From positions 744,001 through 808,000 of the forward strand of contig NZ_BMPG01000001.1 of the NCBI RefSeq assembly GCF_014647475.1: a DNA stretch of 64,000 nucleotides, written 5' to 3'. Below the pieces are notes generated by a model. That model saw only the letters and a program-made list of their open reading frames with translations, was not told where the DNA came from and did not search any database. Positions 42,589 to 50,948 of the stretch are shown one piece after another. Numbering within the stretch: position 1 is the first letter of the stretch; each line of letters starts with the position of its first letter. The translations under genes and the position numbers were made by a program. This stretch comes from Halocalculus aciditolerans (GTDB taxonomy: Archaea > Halobacteriota > Halobacteria > Halobacteriales > Halobacteriaceae).

Positions 42589-44012
42589 GCCCGCACCTCC
42601 CGGACCGGTTCGAGGTCGCGGACGTCCGTCACCTCGCCTTCTACGGCGGCGGCGGCGACCATCGTCGGACTCATGAGGACGGTCCGCCCCTCCTTCGAGC
42701 CCTGCCGACCCACGAAGTTCCGATTCGACGACGATGCGGAGGTCTCCGCGCCCTCCAGCTGGTCGTCGTTCATCCCGAGGCACATCGAACAGCCCGCGCC
42801 CCGCCAGTCGAAGCCCGCTTCTCGGAAGATCTCGTCGAGGCCTTCGGCTTCGGCGGCGGCTTTCACGCGCTGGCTTCCGGGGACGACCATCGCGCGGACG
42901 TCCTCGTGGACCTCGCGGCCGTCGACGATGTCGGCGGCCGCGCGGAGGTCGGGGAGACGCGCGTTCGTGCAGCTCCCGAGGAACGCGACGTCGATGGGGT
43001 AGCCCTCCATGGTGTCGCCGGGCTCGACGCCCATGTGTTCCTGTGCGCGCTCCGCGACGTCGCGTTTGTCCGCCGGGAGGTCCGCGGGCGCGGGAATCGG
43101 CTCCGTGACGCCGACGCCCTGCCCGGGCGTCGTCCCCCACGTCACCGTCGGTTCGATCTCCGACCCGTCGATTTCGACGACGTCGTCGTACTCGGCGTCC
43201 GCGTCGGACCGAATGGACTCCCAGTACGCCTTGCGCGCTTCGAACTTCTCGGGGTCGTCCTCGAATGCGTCGGTGTCGCGCAGGAACTCGTAGGTGGTCT
43301 CGTCGGGGTTGACGTAGCCCGCGCGCGCGCCGCCCTCGATACTCATGTTACAGATGGTCATCCGGCCCTCCATGCCCATGTTCTCGATGACGTCGCCGGC
43401 GTACTCGTAGACGTAGCCGACGCCGCCGTCGGTGCCGAGCTTCCGGATGATGGTGAGCACGACGTCCTTCGCGGTGACGCCGTCGCCGAGCTCGCCGTTC
43501 ACCTCGATGCGGCGGACGTCCTGTTTCTCCATCGCGATACAGCCCGTGGCGAAGACGTCGCGAATCTGGGAGGTGCCGATGCCGAACGCGAGCGCACCGA
43601 ACGCGCCGTGCGTCGCCGTGTGGCTGTCGCCGCAGACGATCGTCATCCCCGGCTGGGTCTTCCCCTGCTCCGGGCCGATGACGTGCACGATACCCTGATT
43701 CCCCGTGTCGGGGTGGTCGAACTCGATGCCCGCCTCGCGGACGTTCTCCTCGAGCTCGCGCATCATCTCCTCGGCGGCGTCGTCGCCGTACGGTCGCTCT
43801 CGGTCGCCCGTCGGGACGATGTGGTCGACCGTCGCGTGCGTCCGCTCCGGATACGCGACCTCCATCCCGCGCTCTCTGAGCATCCCGAACGCCTGCGGAC
43901 TCGTCACCTCGTGGATGAGGTGGAGCCCGACGAAGAGCTGCGTCTGTCCGGACGGAAGCTCCGTCACCGCGTGGCGGTCCCAGACCGTATCGTAGAGCGT
44001 TCCCTCGCTCAT
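42585..44012 (-). CDS. leuC: 3-isopropylmalate dehydratase large subunit
   Basis: A 475-residue aconitase-family subunit holding the 4Fe-4S cluster. Cluster Cys residues are in [20 protein letters not shown] and [13 protein letters not shown]. Substrate segments [20 protein letters not shown] and [20 protein letters not shown] are intact. It is closely similar in layout to bacterial LeuC. The ATG at 44012 overlaps the stop of the 73-residue gene upstream by four bases. Upstream in-frame sequence is not used because the gene before it ends there. Confidence 0.95.
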   Translation of the reverse strand: MSEGTLYDTVWDRHAVTELPSGQTQLFVGLHLIHEVTSPQAFGMLRERGMEVAYPERTHATVDHIVPTGDRERPYGDDAAEEMMRELEENVREAGIEFDHPDTGNQGIVHVIGPEQGKTQPGMTIVCGDSHTATHGAFGALAFGIGTSQIRDVFATGCIAMEKQDVRRIEVNGELGDGVTAKDVVLTIIRKLGTDGGVGYVYEYAGDVIENMGMEGRMTICNMSIEGGARAGYVNPDETTYEFLRDTDAFEDDPEKFEARKAYWESIRSDADAEYDDVVEIDGSEIEPTVTWGTTPGQGVGVTEPIPAPADLPADKRDVAERAQEHMGVEPGDTMEGYPIDVAFLGSCTNARLPDLRAAADIVDGREVHEDVRAMVVPGSQRVKAAAEAEGLDEIFREAGFDWRGAGCSMCLGMNDDQLEGAETSASSSNRNFVGRQGSKEGRTVLMSPTMVAAAAVEGEVTDVRDLEPVREVRA

Positions 44013-44230
44013 TCCTCTGCTTCGCCGCCCCGCTCCCATACCTCGTTCGGGTCGGGGGTGTCGCCGTGCTCGTGGTCGATATCCTGCATCGCCGCCGTCG
44101 GCTCGGACCCGGACTCCTCGTCCGCCGCCGACTCACCACCGTCCGTCAGCTCCGGGCCGCGTCGGAAGAGCCGGCCGAAGGTGTTCTCCGTGCTGTTCGG
44201 GTCTGTGTGGTTGACGTTTCGCATGTTCAT
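44009..44230 (-). CDS. Small acidic protein embedded in the leu-ilv operon
   Basis: A 73-residue soluble protein: [20 protein letters not shown], then [12 protein letters not shown], an acidic Ser/Glu/Asp stretch, and [20 protein letters not shown] near the end. It has no recognised domain and looks largely disordered, with conserved-looking ends. It overlaps ilvC upstream and leuC downstream by ATGA junctions, the same coupling used by the enzyme genes, which argues that it is translated. I recall a similar short gene at this place in other haloarchaeal leu-ilv clusters, which should be checked. A second ATG lies at codon 3. Confidence 0.75.
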   Translation of the reverse strand: MNMRNVNHTDPNSTENTFGRLFRRGPELTDGGESAADEESGSEPTAAMQDIDHEHGDTPDPNEVWERGGEAEE

Positions 44231-45282
44231 TGTCGGACCTCCGCCTCCGTCTTCTCGGGCTCTCGCTCGGTCTCCTGTTCCGCCCACGCGAAGAGACCGC
44301 GGAGTCGCTCCCCGACGTCCTCGATCTCGTGGTTCCGCTCCGCGTGGTGGCGCTGATTGAACGACGGCCGGCCCGCCTGGTTCTCCGCGATCCACCGCGT
44401 CGCGAACTCGCCGTTCTGCACGCGGTCGAGCGTCTCCTGCATGTTCTCGCGGACGTGCTCGTCGACGACCTCGTCGCCCTCGACGAGCCCGCCGTACTCC
44501 GCGGTGTCGGAGACGGAGTCCCACATCTCGCCGAGCCCGCCCTCGTACATCAGGTCGACGATGAGCTTCATCTCGTTCATGCACTCGAAGTACGCCATCT
44601 CCGGGCTGTAGCCGTTCTCGACGAGCGTCTCGTACCCCGCCTTGATGAGGCTGGTGACGCCGCCGCAGAGCACGGCCTGCTCGCCGAAGAGGTCGGACTC
44701 CGTCTCCTCCTGGAACGTCGTTTCGAGGACGCCCGCCCGAGCGCATCCGATGGCCTGCGCGTACGCGAGCGCCTCCGACTTCGCCTCACCCGTCTCGTCG
44801 CGATGCACGGCGAGCAACGCCGGGGTGCCCTCGCCGGCCTCGTAGTTCCGGCGGACGAGGTGACCCGGGGACTTCGGCGCGATCATCGTCACGTCCACGC
44901 CGGGTTTCGGGTCGATCTGCCCGTAGTGGATGTTGAACCCGTGCGCGAACTGGAGGGTGTCGCCCGGCTGGATGGCGTCCTCGATGTCGGCGTAGACCGA
45001 CGGCTGTACCGTGTCCGGGACGAGCATCGACACGACGTCCGCCTGCTCGGCCGCCTCCACGGGCGTCGCCACGTCGAGGCCGTCCGCTTCCGCGGCGTCC
45101 CAGGACGCGGAGCTCTTCCGGAGCCCCACGACGACGTCGACGCCGGAGTCGTCCAGGTTCTGCGCGTGCGCGTGGCCCTGACTCCCGTAGCCGAGCACGG
45201 CCACGGTCTTGTTCGTGATGTCGCGTTCGTCCGCGTCGTCGTCTCGATAGATCGGCTGGGTGAAATCGTCAGTATCAGTCAT
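44227..45282 (-). CDS. ilvC: Ketol-acid reductoisomerase
   Basis: A 351-residue class I enzyme that isomerises and reduces acetolactate or acetohydroxybutyrate with NAD(P)H. The cofactor motif is [20 protein letters not shown] with GLRKSSASW following, where Arg and Ser suggest NADPH use. Substrate and metal residues lie in [20 protein letters not shown] and [20 protein letters not shown]. One C-terminal knotted domain is present, as in class I. It starts eight bases inside the ilvN end. All motifs are intact. Confidence 0.96.
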   Translation of the reverse strand: MTDTDDFTQPIYRDDDADERDITNKTVAVLGYGSQGHAHAQNLDDSGVDVVVGLRKSSASWDAAEADGLDVATPVEAAEQADVVSMLVPDTVQPSVYADIEDAIQPGDTLQFAHGFNIHYGQIDPKPGVDVTMIAPKSPGHLVRRNYEAGEGTPALLAVHRDETGEAKSEALAYAQAIGCARAGVLETTFQEETESDLFGEQAVLCGGVTSLIKAGYETLVENGYSPEMAYFECMNEMKLIVDLMYEGGLGEMWDSVSDTAEYGGLVEGDEVVDEHVRENMQETLDRVQNGEFATRWIAENQAGRPSFNQRHHAERNHEIEDVGERLRGLFAWAEQETEREPEKTEAEVRQ

Positions 45283-45874
45283 TGGATTCTCGTGTTTCCT
45301 GCGTCCCGCCCGCCAGCGCCGCGGTGCCCGTGCGGGCGACCTCGCGAACGCCGAATCGTTCGAACGCGGCGATGGCCGCGTCGACTGCTTCCTCTGAGCC
45401 CGTGAGCTCGACCGTCACGACCTCCGGGCCGGCTTCGACCGCTTCTCCGCCGTACATCTCCGCGACCGCGGCGACGCCGGCGGGGTCGTCGTCTTCGACC
45501 TTGATGAGCGCGAGTTCGCGCTCGACCGCGCCGGAGAGCTCGCTGACCGAGTGGACGGGCGCGAGCTTCCGCAGCTGGCGTTTCGCCTGCTCGACGCCGG
45601 GTCCGGGCTCGCGGACGACGATGGTCATCCGCGCCATCCCCTCGTCCGTCGTCGGGCCGACGGTCAGGCTCTCGATGTTGAACTGGCGGCGCGCGAACAG
45701 CCCCGCGACCTCGGAGAGAACGCCGGGCTCGTGGTCGACGAGCGCCGACAGCACCTCGCGGCGCTCCGCGGGCTCCGCCTCGACGTCCGGGTCGATGCGG
45801 ATGCCCTGGCTGTTCCGCCGCCCGGTCGCCTGCTGGCGCTCCTCCGGGTCGGGCCCCTGCAGTCCACCCGTCAT
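45275..45874 (-). CDS. ilvN: Acetolactate synthase regulatory subunit
   Basis: A 199-residue small subunit that activates IlvB and confers feedback inhibition by branched-chain amino acids. The ACT domain is [20 protein letters not shown] followed by [20 protein letters not shown]. The C-terminal ALS_ss domain includes [20 protein letters not shown] and [20 protein letters not shown]. The first 30 residues ([20 protein letters not shown]) are a polar extension. The ATG at 45874 overlaps the ilvB stop by four bases. Confidence 0.93.
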   Translation of the reverse strand: MTGGLQGPDPEERQQATGRRNSQGIRIDPDVEAEPAERREVLSALVDHEPGVLSEVAGLFARRQFNIESLTVGPTTDEGMARMTIVVREPGPGVEQAKRQLRKLAPVHSVSELSGAVERELALIKVEDDDPAGVAAVAEMYGGEAVEAGPEVVTVELTGSEEAVDAAIAAFERFGVREVARTGTAALAGGTQETRESND

Positions 45875-47586
45875 AGGTGTTCCTCCCGGAGCGCGAACGC
45901 GCCGTTGTCCCCGCCGCTCGGAACCATCGGGTAGACGTCCTCGCGCGGGTCGATGCGGCAGTCGACGACGCTCGGCCCGTCGTACTCGCGGGCCGCCTCG
46001 ACGGTGTCCGCGACGTCGTCGTAAGTGTCGATGGTGAAGCCGGCCGCGCCGAACGCCTCCGCGACCGTCGCGAAGTCCGGCCCCCACGGGTACTCCGACG
46101 CCGTCCGCCGGCCCTCGAAGAACGCGTCCTGCCACTGGCGGACCATCCCGATGGCCTCGTTGTTCAGGACGAACACCGTGATGTCGAGCTCCTCGCGAAC
46201 CGCGACGGAGAGCTCCTGACACGTCATCAGGAAGGAGCCGTCGCCCTCGAAGGAGACGACTTCCCGCTCCGGTGCGGCGACTTTCGCGCCGATGGCCGCC
46301 GGGAGACCGTACCCCATCGTCCCGAGACCGTGGCTGGAGACCCACGTGCGCGGCTCGGTGAACGTCCAGTACTGGACCGCCCACATCTGGTGTTGGCCGA
46401 CGCCGGTCGTGACGACGGTGTCTCCGGCCGTGGCTTCGTCGACGGCTTCGACGACGAACTGCGGCTTCACCGGTTCGTCCTCGGGCGCGTCGTAGTCCAT
46501 CGGATACTCGCGCTCCCAGGTCTCACACTGCGCCTGCCAGTCGGCCGCGTCGGGCGACCGCGGGACCGCGGAGTCGAGCTGGTGGAGGACCGCGCTCGCG
46601 TCACCGATGAGCGGGTAGTCCGCGTGGACGTTCTTCGACACTTCGCTCGCGTCGATGTCGATGTGCGCGATGCGCGCCGCGGGCGCGAACGTCTCCACGC
46701 CCCCGGTGAGCCGGTCGTCGAACCGCGTGCCGACCGCGAGCATGAAGTCACAGTGCGTGAGCGCCATGTTCGCCGGACCGGTCCCGTGCATGCCCGCCAT
46801 CCCGAGCGCGAGCGGATGCGTCTCGTCGAACGCGCCGACGCCCGGCATCGTCGTCACGACGGGCACGCCGTGGTCGACGGCGAACTGCCGGAGCTCCGGC
46901 GTCGCCTCGCCCTTGATGACGCCGCCGCCCGCGAGGATGACGGGTTTCTCCGCGGCGGCGAACGCCCGCGCCGCCTCGTCGACGGCCTCCGCGGGCGCTT
47001 CCGGCGTCGGCTTCGTCTCCGGTTCGTGGCTCGGCGACGTCGCCGTCTCCGCCTGCGTCACGTCCTTCGGCAGGTCGACGAGCGTCGGCCCCTGCCGGCC
47101 TTCGCTCGCCGCCGCGACCGCGTCGCGGACGGTGTCGCCGACCGTCCCCGCGTCCGTCGCGAAGTAGTTCGTCTTCGTGATCGGCGTCGTCACGCCCGTC
47201 GTATCCGTCTCCTGGAAGGCGTCGTTCCCGACCATGTCCGTCGGGACCTGCCCGGTCAGCGCGACCATCGGGTCCGAGTCCATGTCCGCGTCCGCGAGGC
47301 CCGTGACCAGGTTCGTCGCCCCCGGCCCGGACGTCGCGAGGCAGAGCCCCGGCTCGCCCGTGACGATTCCGTAGGCGTCGGCGGCGTGCGCCGCGCCCTG
47401 CTCGTGCGCCATCGTCACGTGCCGGATGTCGGACTGGCCGAGCGCGTCGTAGACGGGCATGATCGCGCCGCCCTGCACGCCGAACCCGACCTCGACACCC
47501 GCGTCTTCCAGCGCCGAAATCGCGGCTTCCGCGCCGGTCTGGACCGCTCGTTCCGCGGTTCGCGTTTCACTTTCAGTCTCGCTCAT
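45871..47586 (-). CDS. ilvB: Acetolactate synthase catalytic subunit
   Basis: A 571-residue thiamin-diphosphate enzyme condensing pyruvate to acetolactate (or with 2-oxobutyrate). The catalytic Glu is in HVTMAHEQGAAHAADAYG. The FAD-binding central domain includes MAGMHGTGPANMALTHCDFM. The ThDP motif is 'GDGSFLMTCQELSVAVREELD...NN' (GDG to NN). The length is usual. The gene starts the operon ilvB-ilvN-ilvC-X-leuC-leuD-leuB. A long leader separates it from leuA. Confidence 0.96.
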   Translation of the reverse strand: MSETESETRTAERAVQTGAEAAISALEDAGVEVGFGVQGGAIMPVYDALGQSDIRHVTMAHEQGAAHAADAYGIVTGEPGLCLATSGPGATNLVTGLADADMDSDPMVALTGQVPTDMVGNDAFQETDTTGVTTPITKTNYFATDAGTVGDTVRDAVAAASEGRQGPTLVDLPKDVTQAETATSPSHEPETKPTPEAPAEAVDEAARAFAAAEKPVILAGGGVIKGEATPELRQFAVDHGVPVVTTMPGVGAFDETHPLALGMAGMHGTGPANMALTHCDFMLAVGTRFDDRLTGGVETFAPAARIAHIDIDASEVSKNVHADYPLIGDASAVLHQLDSAVPRSPDAADWQAQCETWEREYPMDYDAPEDEPVKPQFVVEAVDEATAGDTVVTTGVGQHQMWAVQYWTFTEPRTWVSSHGLGTMGYGLPAAIGAKVAAPEREVVSFEGDGSFLMTCQELSVAVREELDITVFVLNNEAIGMVRQWQDAFFEGRRTASEYPWGPDFATVAEAFGAAGFTIDTYDDVADTVEAAREYDGPSVVDCRIDPREDVYPMVPSGGDNGAFALREEHL

Positions 47587-47800
47587 CGATACCGTCCTCG
47601 TGTCGTGTTCGTTCTCATCGTGGCTGTGGTGCTGTAGCTTCGAAATCCGTGCGACGACCGGTCTGAGAAGTGGGATGGTGAGGGGACTACGCCCCTACGA
47701 TAATCGCGACCACAGCCGCGCCGCTCGCGGCGGGCGAACCCGAGCGCGTGGCGCGTGACTGCATCGTAGTCGGAACCAGCACCCACGGCACGATAAACCT
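47587..47800 (-). promoter_or_regulatory. ilvB promoter and long leader
   Basis: On the minus strand a TATA-like GTTTATCG lies near 47800-47793, about 210 bases before the ilvB ATG, with no closer AT box. If used, the mRNA has a leader of about 180 bases, rare in haloarchaea. The leader can form AGGGG-C-GTAG-T-CCCCT-type and GCGGGCGAACCCGAG-type hairpins. It ends in an 11-codon frame MRTNTTRGRYR (47583-47618) whose TGA overlaps the ilvB ATG. That peptide has no Ile, Leu or Val codons, so classic attenuation is unlikely; it could couple translation. Confidence 0.4.
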
Positions 47801-47827
47801 TACCGCTCGCGCATGGGTTGCCGGCCA

Positions 47828-49045
47828 TCAGGTCCGAACCTCCGTTCGCTCCCGGGCTTCCTCGACGCCGACCTCGGCGGCGAACGCTGCGAGCTTCTCC
47901 GGCGTCACCGCTTCCTTGCCCGCGGCGTACGACTTCACGCGCTTCGTCACCGCGCGTACCTCGTCGTCCGTCGGCGCGTACCCGGCGTCCTCTAAGTGCT
48001 CGCGCACGGCGTGCGTGCCCGTGTGCTTCCCGAGGACGATGGAGCGCTCCGCGCCGATCATCTCCGGCGTCATCACGCCCGGCTCGAACGTCTCCGCGTT
48101 CTCGATGACGCCCGCGGCGTGAATCCCGGACTCGTGACTGAACGCGTTGTCGCCGACGACCGGCTTGTTCGAGGGGATGGGGACGCCGGACTTCTCGGCG
48201 ATCATCCGCGACAGCTCGGCGATGCGGGTCGTATCGATACCCGTGTCGACGCCGTGAACGCTCTCGACGGCCATGACGACCTCTTCGAACGCGGCGTTCC
48301 CGGCGCGCTCGCCGATGCCGTTCACGGAGACCTGCGCCTGCGACGCGCCCGCGACGAACCCGGAGACGGCGTTCGCGGTCGCCATCCCGAAGTCGTCGTG
48401 CGTGTGCACGTCGACGCGCGCGTCCGTGTGCTCGGTGACGAACTCGATGAGCTCCATGTACCGCGTCGGCGTCGCCACCCCGCAGGTGTCGGGGACGTTC
48501 ACCCAGTCGACGCCGACCTCGTCGACGGCCTCGAGGACCTCCGCGAGGTAGTCGGGGTCGGTCCGCGTGGCGTCCATCGGCGAGAACATCACTTCGACGC
48601 CCGCGTCGCGGGCCTGCTGGACCGCGTCGACGGAGCGGTCGACGACCTCCTCGCGGGTCGCGTGCATCGAATCCTCGATCTGGACGTCGCTCGTCGACGC
48701 GAAGACGTGAATCATGTCCACGCCCGAGTCGATGGCCGCGTCGACGTCGGATTCGACGACGCGGGCGAGCCCGCACGTCGTCGTGTCCGTCGCGGCCGCG
48801 ATGTCCGAGACGGCCTCGAACTCGTCGGGGCCGTTCGCCGGGAACCCCGTCTCGATGACGTGGACGCCCATCTCGTCCAGTACTGCCGCTATCTCGCGCT
48901 TATCGTCGTAGTCGAACGACGTCCGCGGCGTCTGCTCGCCGTCTCTGAGGGTCGTGTCGAAAATTCGGGCTGAATCGAACTCGTTACTGTGGGCTAACGT
49001 GCCCTGGAAGAACCCGTTCCCCCGGACTCGAACCGGGGATGTCAT
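47828..49045 (-). CDS. leuA: 2-isopropylmalate synthase or citramalate synthase
   Basis: A 405-residue HMGL-like TIM-barrel enzyme joining acetyl-CoA to 2-oxoisovalerate (LeuA) or pyruvate (CimA). DSARIFDTTLRDGEQTPRTS is the catalytic Asp/Arg signature. 'VDVHTHDDFGMATANAVSGF' and SVNGIGERAGNAAFEEVVMA carry the metal His residues, and GIHAAGVIENAETFEPGVMT is present. The C-terminal allosteric LeuA_dimer domain is absent, so feedback control by leucine through it is not expected. Position upstream of the leu-ilv operon favours leuA. The first 14 residues (MTSPVRVRGNGFFQ) are encoded by an unusual T-arm-like hairpin. Confidence 0.88.
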   Translation of the reverse strand: MTSPVRVRGNGFFQGTLAHSNEFDSARIFDTTLRDGEQTPRTSFDYDDKREIAAVLDEMGVHVIETGFPANGPDEFEAVSDIAAATDTTTCGLARVVESDVDAAIDSGVDMIHVFASTSDVQIEDSMHATREEVVDRSVDAVQQARDAGVEVMFSPMDATRTDPDYLAEVLEAVDEVGVDWVNVPDTCGVATPTRYMELIEFVTEHTDARVDVHTHDDFGMATANAVSGFVAGASQAQVSVNGIGERAGNAAFEEVVMAVESVHGVDTGIDTTRIAELSRMIAEKSGVPIPSNKPVVGDNAFSHESGIHAAGVIENAETFEPGVMTPEMIGAERSIVLGKHTGTHAVREHLEDAGYAPTDDEVRAVTKRVKSYAAGKEAVTPEKLAAFAAEVGVEEARERTEVRT

Positions 49046-49056
49046 GCTGTGACATC
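49020..49056 (-). promoter_or_regulatory. leuA start codon in a hairpin followed by a T-arm-like hairpin
   Basis: On the minus strand GATGTCACAGCATGACATC (49056-49038) folds into a 7-bp stem with loop CAGCA, and the leuA ATG (49045-49043) is in its loop/3' arm. Immediately next, CCCCGG-TTCGAGT-CCGGGG (49038-49020) is a 6-bp stem with a canonical tRNA T-loop (TTCRANY). A TATA-like ATTTATGATG at 49090-49081 would start the mRNA about 10-20 bases before the first stem, so both structures lie at the very 5' end. Confidence 0.6.
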
Positions 49057-49366
49057 TGTACGAACGTCCAATCCCGGCACCATCATAAATCTATCCCCCT
49101 GACAGTCGGATTACCGACACGACCTCGCGGTCCGATTCCCACCGCGTTCGAAAAACCGCCCGACATAAACGGGTATAAGGTATCATTATCTCCCCCTACT
49201 GGCTATACGCGCCGCCGTTCGACACACCCGTCGGGACCGACCACGAAGACAGACCCGTCCAATTTTCGCCGGTGCGCGCGCCCCCGAATGGACGAACGTG
49301 AACTCGCGGGACGCGACCACCGACTCCGGCGGATAGTTTAAGAGGACGGGGGCGCGAGTGAGGGAT

Positions 49367-50005
49367 ATGGCCTCCGTCGGCCGGCCCGTCCTACGCGACC
49401 TGTTCGACGACGCACCTACCCCGCACATCGCGCACCCGCCGCGCACCCACCACCGAGACTTCTACGTCGCCACCGACGGGTCGTTCTCGGCGGACGCGAG
49501 CGGGCTCGGCGTCCTCGTCGAAACACGGAGCGGCGACCGCGTCGCCCGCCTCGCCCTCCCCGACGACGCCCCCGACAACAACGTCGCCGAATACCGCGCC
49601 CTCCACCTCGGCCTCGACGTCCTCGCCGCCCGCGCCCCGCCCGGCGCGCGCGTCGGCGTCGTCCTCGACCACGACGACCTCGCCGCCAACGTCAACGTCG
49701 CGAGCCTCGCCGCCGCCGGCCCCCACAACCGCCCCCTCCACGACGTTTCTATTCCTCCCGCCGCCGCCACCCACTGGCGCGGCATCCGCGCGCGCATCGC
49801 CGGCTTCGGCGAACTCCGCGCCGCCGCCCTCGACTCCGGCCGGAACCCCGCCCACCCCCTCGCCAACGCCCCCGACCAGTACGCCCACGTCAACCGCGAA
49901 CCCGCCCGCTGCCTCCTCCCCGACGCCGACGACCTCACCGCCGACCCACAGATCCCCCCGCCCAGCCGCGCCGGCCGCAACACCAACACGAACGCCAGCG
50001 ACTGA
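49367..50005 (+). CDS. RNase H-like fold protein
   Basis: A 212-residue protein. Residues 25-140 resemble the RNase HI fold: strand 1 with RDFYVATDGSFSADASGLGV (first acidic residue Asp-Gly-Ser), the helix NNVAEYRALHLGLDVLAARA (Glu), and VGVVLDHDDLAANVN (Asp). Active RNase HI needs D-E-D-D; three of the four are easy to place and the last is uncertain. The C-terminal 70 residues are Pro/Asn/Ala-rich. It could cut RNA in DNA hybrids or be a catalytically poor relative. A TATA-like GTTTAAG lies 25-30 bases before the ATG. Confidence 0.7.
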   Translation: MASVGRPVLRDLFDDAPTPHIAHPPRTHHRDFYVATDGSFSADASGLGVLVETRSGDRVARLALPDDAPDNNVAEYRALHLGLDVLAARAPPGARVGVVLDHDDLAANVNVASLAAAGPHNRPLHDVSIPPAAATHWRGIRARIAGFGELRAAALDSGRNPAHPLANAPDQYAHVNREPARCLLPDADDLTADPQIPPPSRAGRNTNTNASD

Positions 50006-50071
50006 CCCGGTCCGACACTCCCCGTCTGCCTGACCGACTCGCCCTTTTCTACGGGGTCCCACGACGGAGGT

Positions 50072-50605
50072 ATGCGAGTCAGAAAAGCGACCCCGCGCGA
50101 CGCCCGCGAAGTGTGTGCCGTCCACGAGGCGTCCATCGCAGCGCTCGGCGTCGACGGCTACGACGACGAGCAGGTCGCCGCGTGGGGCGCGGACCGCTCA
50201 CCCGACGACTACGCCTTCGACGGCCCCGACGCCTTCCTCGTCGCCGAAACCGACGGCCGCGTCGTCGGCTTCGCCGCCCTCAGTCCGCGACCCGGCGACC
50301 ACCTCGACACCGCCGCCGACGCCGAAGTAACCGGCGTCTACGTCCACCCTGACCACGCCCGCACGGGCGTCGGCTCCCGCCTCCTCCGCGCGCTCGAAAC
50401 CGTCGCGCGCGTCTGGGACGCCGACACCCTCGCCCTCCACGCCTCCCGCAACGCCGTCGACTTCTACGACGACGCCGGCTTCCACCGCGTCCGCGAAACC
50501 ACCCACGACTTCTCCGACGACACCGACGGCCGCGTCGTCGAGATGCAGAAAACACTCACCCGGCAGTCTCGCGCCTCCCGCACCGTCGCCGGCCGCCAAC
50601 GCTGA
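50072..50605 (+). CDS. GNAT-family N-acetyltransferase
   Basis: A 177-residue acetyltransferase. Motif A, binding acetyl-CoA, is EVTGVYVHPDHARTGVGSRL (R/Q-x-x-G-x-G/A as RTGVGS). Motif D/C regions include FLVAETDGRVVGFAALS and the C-terminal ALHASRNAVDFYDDAGFHRV. The closest general resemblance is to small bacterial GNATs acting on amino groups of metabolites or peptides; the substrate is unknown. The last 15 residues are basic and variable. It is 66 bases after the RNase H-like gene and could share its transcript. Confidence 0.82.
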   Translation: MRVRKATPRDAREVCAVHEASIAALGVDGYDDEQVAAWGADRSPDDYAFDGPDAFLVAETDGRVVGFAALSPRPGDHLDTAADAEVTGVYVHPDHARTGVGSRLLRALETVARVWDADTLALHASRNAVDFYDDAGFHRVRETTHDFSDDTDGRVVEMQKTLTRQSRASRTVAGRQR

Positions 50606-50948
50606 CCCCCCCACGCACCGCTCTCCGCCCACTCCGCCTCCACGACCCGCTCCGAGAAGAGAACGACTCCCGAGCGTCTCGTTCCGAATCCCGTTGCTCC
50701 GAACCACGTTACTCGCGGGTCGCGCAGCGACCCGCTCGCCTGTTCCGACCGTGCTCACGCCTCGCCTCACTCCGCTCGGCTCAGCGTTCGTATTTCCGAG
50801 ATTCTCGAACGCTGTCGCGTTCTCCGAATCTCGTTACTCGCGCGACCGTCGTGAGTGCGAGCACGGTCGGAACGAGTTCCGACCGTACTCGCGGTTCACT
50901 TCGTTCTCCGCTCGTCTGTTCCGAGATTCTCGCTCGCTCCGAATCTCG
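50606..50948. repeat. Gene-free segment rich in direct and inverted repeats
   Basis: This 343-base gap between two convergent genes has no credible coding frame. Repeated strings include CCGAATCTCGTTACTC (about 50824 and 50938), TTCCGAGATTCTCG (about 50797 and 50919) and GTTCCGACCGT near 50743, with inverted GAGCACGGTCGGAAC near 50858 and a further direct copy just after. A hairpin GCGGGTCGC-GCA-GCGACCCGC (about 50718-50738) has the triplet-loop design seen elsewhere. It resembles accumulated terminator or slippage repeats at the ends of convergent genes. Confidence 0.6.

Noticed and set aside
47583-47618. 11-codon leader peptide as a classical attenuator for ilvB
   Set aside because: The peptide MRTNTTRGRYR has no Ile, Leu or Val codons, and bacterial-type attenuation is not established in haloarchaea.
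49020-49045. A complete tRNA gene at the T-arm-like sequence
   Set aside because: No matching acceptor, anticodon or D arm can be placed on either side; only the T arm is present.
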